DNA from: Myrica gale
Taxonomy: Eukaryota > Streptophyta > Magnoliopsida > Fagales > Myricaceae
Assembly (NCBI GenBank): GCA_963930655.1
Contig: OZ005615.1
Coordinates: forward strand, 9,938,001-10,002,000
Length of the DNA: 64,000 nucleotides
Direction of reading: 5' to 3'
In this document: positions 10,924-19,979 of the stretch, piece after piece
Layout: every line of letters begins with the position of its first letter
Position numbering within the stretch: position 1 is the stretch's first letter
The notes under the pieces: generated by a model
Databases searched by the model: none
What the model saw: only the letters and a program-made list of their open reading frames with translations
What the model was told of the DNA's origin: nothing
Program-made: the position numbers and the translations under genes

Positions 10924-12044
10924 TAAGGGTGAGTACCGGAACGGATGGACCTATTCTGGTTCCGGTACTCACCGGAATGGAACCGAAATTTTCGGAAACG
11001 GAATCCGGAAATTCCAGTTCCAAAACTGAATGAAAATCAACTCATTCAGATCGGTCACTTGTTTTCATGCTTTTTCTCATTCAAATCAACTCATTCTGAT
11101 GTTAACTTTCATCTCTATCTACATTAGTTTTATCTTCTTGAAAACAACGAAACTCCTAGAAAAAAACTAAGAAATTGATTTAAAAAAAACAAAAGAAAAA
11201 TCAAAAGGAGTGAAGAGATGAGTCATGTTTTAGCACAAAGATACAAGAGGAGAGAAAAGCCCGATCTGACAGAGGAGAGAAAATCAACTCAGTCCACGAA
11301 ATCACGTCTCTCTCCTCCATTTCGTCAAACACTTTGCGCCCACAATCCAAAAACCCACATTTCACATACATATCAATCATAGTATTACCAACAAACATAT
11401 AAGAGGCAAACCCACCAATCAAAATCGCCTGCGCATGAATTTGCCGCCCCAAATATACGTCAACAACTGCTCCACAAGCCTTGAAAAGAGCAGAGAATGT
11501 GAACGATACGGGCCCAGTACCTTCCCTTCTTCGATTATACAAAAATAACTGACTCCGAAAATGGTCCTTGAAGAGCATTCCCATGAATGAGAGCAGTCCA
11601 GAGGAACGGATTTGGGTACTTGACCTGTTGGAAGACAAGGCGAGGGTAGGAGTGAACCAGGACAGAGAGCTGAGAGATCTGAGATATAGAGAGCTGAGAG
11701 ACAGAGAGAGAGATCCGCGGGAGGGACGGTGGCCGGAGCAAGTGGTGGGAAGGTTGTCGCGACTCACTGGCAGCAGGCGGCGCAGAGGGGTCCTGGGAAA
11801 TTTCGCGAAGGTTGAAGGGAAAATGGGAAATGCTGAAATGTGGTCTGTCTTCGTGACCTGGGTCGTTTGACCCAGGTCACCTTTTTAAAAAAAAAAACCG
11901 GAACCGGAAAATTCTGGCATTTCTGCCGAAATTTCCTGTTCCGGTTTTTTCATAAAATAGGTTTCGGTTCCGATACCGAAATAGGCCGAAAACGGTACCG
12001 GAACCGAAAATTCCGGTGGAAACCGGAATAAATTCTCACCCTTA
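10924..12044. mobile_element. Non-autonomous hAT element (Pack type) carrying a PPR gene fragment
   Basis: The left end TAAGGGTGAGTACCGGAAC and right end CTCACCCTTA are inverted copies (TAAGGGTGAG). The flanks CAACTACC (10916-10923) and CAAATACC (12045-12052) form an 8-bp target-site duplication with one mismatch, as expected for hAT. The subterminal 80-100 bp on both sides are rich in CCGGAA and CCGGTT words. The middle (about 11200-11770) is not transposon sequence but a piece of a host PPR gene on the minus strand. There is no transposase, so it depended on an enzyme supplied from elsewhere. Total length is 1121 bp. Confidence 0.8.
11270..11690 (-). pseudogene. Captured PPR-protein gene fragment inside the hAT element
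   Basis: Two overlapping minus-strand frames read PNPFLWTALIHG..GPFSESV and then FTFSALFKACGAVVDVYLGR, QIHAQAILIGGFASYMFVGN and TMIDMYVKCGFLDCGRKVFD EMEERDVISW. These are consecutive motifs of a PLS-class pentatricopeptide repeat protein, an RNA-binding family of chloroplasts and mitochondria. The two parts lie in different frames, so the copy is frameshifted. It covers only two to three repeats, with no start, targeting peptide or E/DYW tail. It is a transposon-carried fragment, not a gene. Confidence 0.8.
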
Positions 12045-12255
12045 CAAATACCCAATATCACCTTAATTAGTATTGTTATAAGTATGTATAGTATTCTACC
12101 CCAGTAGCACTTTAAACATGCTTTTTCTCTGAGAAGATTTAGGGAGGCCGTCACCATGCTAGCTAACCGCTGACAAGACCAACCGTCAAGTACACCAATC
12201 CTATTTGAGTTGCTTCTCTGGTAATTTATATCCTTTTTTCGTTTAAATCATTCAC

Positions 12256-12665
12256 TAGGCATGTCCAACAAACCGGCCGGACCGGACAAACCGAACCGGT
12301 TTTGACCCAAATCGGTTGACTTTTTTGAAACCGGGTTGACCAGACCGGTAAACCGATGTATTCCGGTCCAGTTCCGGGTTACCCTCATGAAAACCCGGGA
12401 CCGGACCGGAGTATACCTCTCCAAACCGGCCCAAACCGGAAATTTGCCCAAAATGGCAAGGTCCAACCCTAAAACCGGCCCAAAATGGCATGGCCCAAAC
12501 CGACCCAAACCAGCCCAGACCGGACCAGATAAACCTGAAACCTGACCGGACCGATCTGGTCATATAACCGGTCTGGTACGGTCCGGTCTATATGCTTTAA
12601 AAAAGTTCCGGTTTGGCCGGCCAAACCGGACCGAACCGGCCCGGACGGGATGTTGGACAGCCCTA
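12256..12665. mobile_element. hAT-like MITE, 0.4 kb, CCGG-rich
   Basis: It begins TAGGCATGTCCAACA and ends TGTTGGACAGCCCTA, an inverted pair with two mismatches. ATTCAC directly repeats at both edges (12250-12255, 12666-12671), slightly shorter than the 8 bp typical of hAT. The interior is almost wholly ACCGGACCGG-type subterminal repeats with no coding capacity. Its left 180 bp resemble those of the element starting at 13394. Confidence 0.7.
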
Positions 12666-13393
12666 ATTCACAGCAAATAAAGGGAGTTGACGATGATTGA
12701 ACTTCGTCCTCGTCCTTGACGTGGTCACAGAAGATATGGCAATTGTGGTGCTAAAGTGACTCAAACAGCATATTCCATGTTTCCACATCAAAATGTTGCG
12801 CATTAAGGGTCCGCAAGGCCCACAAGGACAACCGATTTGTGGTTGTTTCATGTTTGCGGGCTTTAGAGCTGGTGGCGATAGGAAGCAAATCTGGAGCTTG
12901 ACCCACTGATGAGGGCACTTTTTTTTTCCCTAGATCCACTGACGAGGACACGCTGACGAAGAATTTCGAGTGAATCAGACCCTCCTCTTCTACTCTTTAT
13001 TATTTACTTCTTAATTTTCTTGATGCTCCTGCATCACCCACATAATTTAATTTATTTAACATTTTAAACTGTCAGGTGTCAGTATTTCTTAACCTTTCCC
13101 ATATGAGAAAATAGTGGTATTTTCATAATTTTTATTTTGGTGGTATTTGAATATCTTAAAATTATAAAATAATCTTTCTTTTTTCCTATTAAATTATTAT
13201 TATTTATTATAATATTTATTTAAATATTCTCTATTGTCACTTTTTTACTAACTACAATAAACTATGTCTACTTTTTTTTTCTTTTATCAAATTCCATACT
13301 CCAAAATTTGTTTACTAACTCTAATAAACTATATTTATTTTTTCATTAACTTTCATATTCCAAAATTTTAACAATCAAACACAAATATCACTA

Positions 13394-13935
13394 GGGATGT
13401 CCAAAAATACCGGCCAACCCGGACCGATTTTGGCCAAACCGGTGGCCTTTATTGAAACCGGGTTAGCCGGTCCGGGAAACCGGTGTACTCCGGTTCCGGG
13501 TTACCTTCATGGAAACCCGGAACTGGACCGGAGTATACCACTCCATACCGATCATTACCGGTTAAAAAAAAACTCATCCTCCCGGTCCCCCAGACCCCCT
13601 GGTCCCCCAGTTCGCACAGCACACGCTAGCTCCCCTATATTCTCTCCCCAAAATACGCGTTTAAGGAAAAAAACAGCAGCACGCCCACTCCCCTCTTTTC
13701 TCTCCCGCACCCCCTCTTTTCTTTTTTCAGAAAACCAAATTCCCTTCTCCCTCTTTTCTCTCTTGCACCCCTCTTTTCTCTCCCGTAGGCCGCACCTCAC
13801 AGCAGCACCACCCCAGCCCCTCACTTCGCGCATCACACGCCACACAGCCCCCTCTCTCCATCTCTTATTTCACGCACTTGCTGTCGTGTGTCTAGGAGAT
13901 CAAACACAAGGTATTGTTTTTTTTAACATGTTTTT
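13394..13935 (+). mobile_element. Left part of a related hAT-like element
   Basis: The start TAGGGATGTCCAAAAATACC and the next 160 bp match the left end of the 12256 element in order (GAAACCGGGTTAGCC, then GACCGGAGTATACC). A pyrimidine-rich leader (13570-13900) and an exon-like step at ACACAAG|GTATTG follow. No transposase domain was found downstream. The sequence near 14660-14816, ending GTATTGTGCAGCCCTA, may be its other end, but the flanks show no shared target duplication. Confidence 0.5.
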
Positions 13936-14654
13936 GTCATAAATTATTAGGAATAATATTTAACTCACGAGTGGCTCGGCTTGAGATAACTGAAGACTAA
14001 TTTGATTTGATTTCATGGTAAGTTTTTATCTCTTTTTTATAATAATGCCCACTATATTGTTTATTAGTTTATTATCTCACGTGTAAATTTTTTTTTCCTA
14101 TTAAAGCTTTTCATGGGAAATGGACAATTCACAACCGAACAATGAACACATATTAATGGATATTTTAATGACATGTATTATTAATTATACTTTTAGTTTG
14201 TTGATTTGATTATTTTGTTGTTTGTTATGGCTTGTAATAGAGTAGTGTAGTTAGTAATTACTAATTAGTTTTATTTGCAATTCTATTATCTTAAAAAACT
14301 AGGATTTAGAACTCTTTATCTTATAATAGTTATGAACTTATGATGTATGATTTATTATCTTAAAAAACTAGGATTTAGAACTCTTTAATTAGAGCTTAGT
14401 ATTTTCTTCAAATGAAATGTAACAATTTTTACAAAATTTGGTTGAAATGTAGCCAAATATTTCATGTAAAAATAGGCCAAAACATTTGTTAGCAAGCTTC
14501 TTGGTAACTTGAATGTAAGCATTTGATTAGACAAAACCAATAACAAATCTCAAATATTCAGGTGAAACTAAACTATTGAGTAAACCTTGTTGTGCTTCTA
14601 GAATATTACGTCTTGAGGTGAAACTAAAGTTTAAACTATTGAGTAGAAACTAAA

Positions 14655-14816
14655 AAGAAAATCCCGGTTTAACCTACACTGGGAAACCCGGTGCCGGTTA
14701 AACCGGGAACTGCCGATTTTTTCAAAAAATCAAACCTACACCGACACCAGTTAGATCAAAAACTGAAAACTCGATGCCGGTGCCACCGAAATTTCCGGGT
14801 GGTATTGTGCAGCCCT
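14655..14816. mobile_element. hAT-like right end
   Basis: A block of GGTTTAACC, ACCGGTG and GGTGCCACCG words closes with GGTGGTATTGTGCAGCCCTA. Read in reverse (TAGGGCTGCACAATACC) it resembles the TAGGG..TG..CA..ATACC start at 13394. It could be the far end of that element or of a separate one. No target-site duplication was found. Confidence 0.4.
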
Positions 14817-16200
14817 ACCCCAGATGAATAGTCGTGAGAACCTTCGGTGGGGACGGAGCTATGCATGTTGCGTTGCGCCGTTGGGGAGATTTTTCAAATG
14901 AGGCCGAACTGCTTAGAAAGTGGAACTTCTTATTATTCAAAAGGGTGTAGATAAAGCTAAAGATACGACAGAAAAACAAAATGCGTATTGCCGTATTCAA
15001 AAGGGCAATGTTTTTGGTTTTCGTCCTTTCTATTAATCACCTTCTTCGCGTGCTCAAGCTTTCGTTTTATTTCAATGTTAACCAAGATTTACGAAGGCGA
15101 CCAGATATTTCAGCTCCCAAACAGCTCCGGTGATGATGCTTGGAATGTTGTTATCTACCTATATTTCAGGAACCATGGTGGTTCCACTGAAGAACTCTTT
15201 TAGTTGGAGATTGGGAGAGACGGACAAAAAAGGCACATGTATTTGGCTGTCCAGGAATAACTTCCTTCAGCCTTCTACTCAATATGTTCTCAAAGTTAGC
15301 TCTGCCAGTCTGCCTTGTGGCTTCTCTTTTCTTCAATTTCGGGTTACAAGCTTTTTCTGGGTTTGCTGCAAAAGAATAATGGAGGCAATTCTGAGACAGT
15401 GGCTGGCAATACCGTAAATCTACACATAATTTCTTTTCATTTAATATTCAGGCAGTATTTACAATTACAAACCAGCTGTTACAGCTTTCAATGTGTATCT
15501 GGAATTGGTATGGGACATCCGACCAACTGTACCGCTGAGTTATGAGCCATACGATTTCTGGTTCGAATCATGCATGATCTAAAGGCTGGGGTGCTTGGAA
15601 AAAGTCTGCATATTAGATGTAGAAACTGCGCAAGGATTTTCACTAGGACTGATAAAGTATTAATTGAAAATGCAAAGAGCACGTTTGTAAAATTGTAAGC
15701 GCATTGAAGAACGAATTGGGAAGGAAATCCTAGTATGGGCCGCTAGGTCACTTACGAAGGTGCCAGAAGGCCCAAATCCATCGACCACTCGAGGAAGCAT
15801 AAGCAAGGTTGCGGCCATCGATCCTACGGGTCGCAAGGAGGAGTTGATCAGTTGATTGTCGTAAAGCGCGTCACAAAGACTGGAAGTGGAAAGCGAACAC
15901 GTTCTCTGTCAACCATTTTTATTGATGGGCCTCTAGGGAAAGCATTTGATAGTTAATTTTTCTTTGGTTATTTGTATATTCTCACTTATGTTAATTATGG
16001 GGAAAGTATATTTTTTTTATCATCAACTAGATAGTAACACTTTGCCATTTATCTTATCTTTTTAATTTTGTAATATATATTTTTTTAATTTTGGCCATTT
16101 ACATTCCTAGGTTAAACTAACAGAAAAAAAGTTTTTATTTTTGTAGATGTATTTTAGTTGACATAAATACTTCATGACGTGTCTTAGTTTATTCATGAGA
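14817..16200. other. Intergenic stretch; no supportable gene
   Basis: Several frames of 60-95 codons occur (for example 15130-15417), but none shows a known domain, and adjacent frames do not join through convincing splice sites. The 15720-15950 part (KVAAIDPTGRKEELI and nearby) looks mildly protein-like but is unidentified. I treat the stretch as non-coding. Confidence 0.4.
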
Positions 16201-17130
16201 TTCGTGGTTAATGAAGCTCTGCTCAAATTTTAGCAGCTCAACATGATTGATGATCGCCCGAGAATAGTTAAAGTTTTATTGAAGTTTGTGTATAGTCTAA
16301 ACCCAGAGTCGGAGCGCTGATGTTTGTGAAGCACTCAAAATTTGTTTAGAGTTCGCTTACAGTTTGATCAGAATTGGCAAAAGATTGTTATAACGGTTTT
16401 AACATATGCGCACAAGATTCAAGAACTCTCGAAACTCCGTGAATACCTTTCCCCGACCCTTCAGAGTATAAAAAGTTATTTTCTCTCATTCATTAAAAAT
16501 GTTCCTTGAAATAATTTTTGAGAGATTAGCTATTGAGAGTTTTTCGTGAGATATTCCCTGCAACTGTTTCTATAGTCTGTTCTGTGTAAATTGAGAATAA
16601 ATCCAATGAATTTTTCTTCTCCATGATCTCGGTTTGATTGTCAATCATCAAGAGTTACTGTATCAAATAAAGGTATCTTCTAAGGTTGTTGGAGATCTAC
16701 CAAGGATGAGTGTTCCAGTTGTGAAGAAGTCGATTGCACGAGGCGAAAAGATTGGCTTTGTTGTAGAGTTTGGTTTTTGGAATCAAGAACTTCAAATGGA
16801 AGAGGAGATCCTCGTTCACTGCATGGTGCAGAGCTGAATGTTGTATTCCAGGTAAAATACAAGTTGTGTTAGACTAGCAACAGAGAGTTGGATAGTTTAT
16901 AGTTCACTGTGTACCGAGTTTGAAGATTTTAGTGGATTCGCTTAAACCGGCTTACGAACCCGGAGATTTTTTTCCTCTTGAAATAATTCTTTCAAGTGGT
17001 TTTTCTTTTCGCCATCACTCTTAGTGTTATCTTGATTGATTGTGATTTCGTTGTTGATTAGGTGATATTGCAATTGTTAGTCATATGTGTCTTGGATTAA
17101 GAAAGATTATCTTGAACATATTGAAACATT
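16200..17130 (+). mobile_element. Degraded LTR-like sequence (fossil)
   Basis: A TATAAAAA promoter-like motif at about 16464 and a following leader-like stretch have the same layout and spacing as the better-defined LTR at 34383-35731 (TATA motif to the CCCGGAGATTTTTTTCCTC-like segment, about 495 bp in both). Similarity is loose, so this would be an old, broken relative. Its ends and target duplication could not be fixed, and no internal coding region was seen. Confidence 0.35.
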
Positions 17131-18130
17131 AATAATATGCAATATCTGGTTCATATTGAATTGTTAATTCCGCATTGTATACTGTTAGTTGTAGTGTCCT
17201 TGAAGTTTGTTGATAATTTTGTGAGACTGTGCAGCAGTAAAATAAAAAGGATCAAAAATTTGGAGAACATATTGGCCATTATAAGTTATGCGGTCATGGT
17301 CTTAAACTTCTTTATTCAATCTTGGAAGTAGCAATTTGCGGCAGTGGAATGAAAAAACATACAGAACAAAAGCGAAAAGAAGATAATATGTGGAGGCTCA
17401 CTTCGTTACTTTTGGAGCTTTGTAAAGCGGCATGGAGTGGCTACTGGGCTGCAGACCAAAAGAAAAGGCATAAAAGAAGGAAAATAACCAAAGATACTAC
17501 TTGTTAAATTAATCAAGCATCTAGTCTGCCTCAATCTGAAGCAAAGAGCAAGCCTTTCATCTGGATTGGAATCTTGGGCATCGCAGTCGACATAGAAGAT
17601 CTCAAGGTTCCATTTTAGCCGTTCAAGACAGGTTGTCTTCTACCGGATGAGTGGGGTAGCTAGATCCGGTGCCTATCAGTTTTTTTTTAATGCAAACTGT
17701 GTTGTTGGCAACTCTGTTCATCAAAGCAGGTTCAAGATAAAATTAGCTTTAAATATATTTTGTATTTTCTAATTATAAGAGATTATTACTTTACACTTCA
17801 ATATATTATTTTTATAACATTGCACTCATTAATTATTGATTTTAGTCACATTGCACTCATCAACTATTGATTTTAGACACTTTACATTATCAGTTATAAT
17901 TTTTCATTTATTTGGATAGAAATGTATTTTTTAAAAAATTATAAATTTACTTTCATAAAATAGCCACGACCAAAATAAATTATAGAGACAAAATTATCAC
18001 TTTACACACTAAAAAAATCATTTTACATCCAAATAAAAAATAACAAAAAATATAAAAATGTTTAAAATCAATAGATAAGAAATACACTATCTAAAAAATA
18101 AAAGAATTAGATACAAAGTTTCAACCCTCA
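17131..18130. other. AT-rich intergenic stretch; no gene seen
   Basis: Mostly A/T-rich DNA. Short frames (for example 17322-17507, Lys/Arg-rich) show no domain and no plausible exon partners. Confidence 0.4.
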
Positions 18131-18132
18131 AA

Positions 18133-18838
18133 TAGGGGTGGTTAACGGTAGTGTACGTACAGTTTGGTGAAAACCGTTAACATCACCGCAATTGACAGAA
18201 TCACATATTTGACAACGCAATCGTACCGCTAAGGCACAATAACCGCCCTTACGGGTGACGGTATTAACGGTAACAATTATACGGTAACCGCTTAAACCGT
18301 GTAACCATTGGGCAAAAAAGATTTTTTTTTGGGTTTTTCATTTTTCCCTTGTTTTGTGTTGTTTTTCTTGGGTTTTTTTGGGGACCATTAAGACCATTTG
18401 ATGCCCATATATAAGCAACAAATATAATCATTCAAATATCATAACATGTTTAAATTTTCAACATAATATCATAATCAATAATTATATCAAATGGACAAAA
18501 TATCATAACATATTCAAACAGAATATCATATTCATTAATACTCATAGCAATGCTAATAAGCTGTCTAAAAGTCCAACATAATATCATATTCAAACATAAA
18601 AGGCTAAGTTTAATAATAGTGTTCAACAATGTGACATAAATCATCTAACATATTACAATAAAAACCCAATAAAAGTATGTCACATAATCAATAATCATCT
18701 CAAGTCTCAATTAGAGATGGTTAATGACAGAATAAGTGACGGTTTGACGAAAACCGTTACTGTCACAATCACCGCAATTGCGTAATCACATATTTGATAC
18801 CACCACAACATCGCTAAGGCACAATAACCGTCCTTATT
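18133..18838. repeat. Two dispersed copies of a hAT-like terminal sequence
   Basis: Copy 1 (18133-18251) starts TAGGGGTGGTTAACGG. Copy 2 (18713-18836) starts AGAGATGGTTAATGAC. Both share GAAAACCGTTA, TCACCGCAATTG, AATCACATATTTGA and CGCTAAGGCACAATAACCG in the same order and orientation. The AT-rich stretch between them (18430-18660) repeats AATATCATA about five times. Both look like one end of a hAT-type element. No complete element is bounded here. Confidence 0.55.
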
Positions 18839-18839
18839 A

Positions 18840-19690
18840 GGGGATGTTTGAACCCAGACAAATTATTTGGGGTTAATATTAAAAATTTATCACATAATTT
18901 ATTATTATTATTATAATATTTATTAAAAATCTTATCTTTCACTTTTTCACCAACTCTCATAAAATATCTTTACTCTATAATATTTCACAAACTCCAATAC
19001 TCAAAATTTTCACAATCAAACATTCTTATCGACGAAGATAGCGGTTTGCAAATGAGCACCCCGACCCTCAAAACGTGCAATCTATAATTAACCCTAAAGA
19101 TTACAGCAATTCTCTCAATTGGATTCCACGTGACTTTGTGGCCCACACGCTCATGAATGGAGTTCTGGGTTTGCATTATTTGGGCTTCCAATTCCAGCCC
19201 AAACAAGTTTACAGATATGGGCCGGCCCAGGATTTCCTGGATACTCAAATAGAAGATTGGGACAATGCTTCAGAGGCAACCCAAAATTTCAGCCCATGGT
19301 GTTCTTCTAGCTCAGGCAACCCAATCCTGCTTCATAAATTTCCGCTGGAGGATGAGGACGGACACTCCTTGGCCCCTGACATGGCCCACCTGTCATTGAG
19401 CACGCACATGTGGGTTCCACTGTCTGCTCTCTGATCAAGGGGCCCATGAAACGGAAAACGCGATGATGTGTCATCCTCTGCATCAGCCCATTGCCAGACA
19501 AGCACTCTGACAAGGCGCGTGGGAACCCAGAAGAGGACAGCCCTTGTTTATCATCTACTCGCCCCAGAAACTTGTACGTGTAATTCAAGATCGTTTCCCC
19601 TGACTGTGCATAAACGTTCCCGCGTGAATTTCTTCTGAATTTGTGCTTTCTTTTTCGCCTGAAGAGAGCTGCAGAGAAAAAATAAAACTA
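18840..19690. other. Intergenic stretch upstream of the GRF gene
   Basis: A 119-codon frame (19075-19434) is open but has no recognisable domain or codon signature, and I do not call it a gene. The rest is unremarkable upstream DNA. Confidence 0.4.
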
Positions 19691-19765
19691 AGGCTGAGAG
19701 TCAGGTTTCTGACACACTGACACCCACTTTAATCTCACGTTCCTTCTCGCACTCACACCGGTCGT

Positions 19766-19800
19766 CAGAGAGAGAGAGAGAGAGGGGGACGGAGAGGGGT
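19766..19800. repeat. GA microsatellite in the GRF leader region
   Basis: An (AG)n tract running into a short G run about 200 bp upstream of the proposed GRF start. GA/CT tracts are common in plant 5' leaders. A TC tract lies at 19915-19930. Confidence 0.7.
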
Positions 19801-19979
19801 GTTTGGCTTTTGAAACTACGGTTTTAATTACTCTGTCAATGTCCGCAACACTCGCTGTCGCGTTCTCAGTTGTTTCAGTTTTTGCTTTTTGGCCATTGGA
19901 TTGCTCTTCACACACTCTCTCTCTCTCTCCCCAAGTGCACAAATTCGATTTTGGTTTTTCTCCTTGAAGCTCTTGTGAA

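Noticed and set aside
12248-12563. Four overlapping frames with repeated Gly/Phe/Pro patterns
   Set aside because: They are translations of the ACCGGACC subterminal repeats of the MITE at 12256-12665.
13397-13942. 181-codon frame
   Set aside because: It covers the hAT-like end and its C/T-rich leader; composition alone explains its openness.
15130-15417. 95-codon frame with hydrophobic segments
   Set aside because: Considered as a membrane protein fragment, but no family motif or splice-compatible neighbours were found.
19075-19434. 119-codon open frame upstream of the GRF gene
   Set aside because: No recognisable domain, no plausible exon partners, and the opposite strand is equally open. 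Chance frame is more likely.
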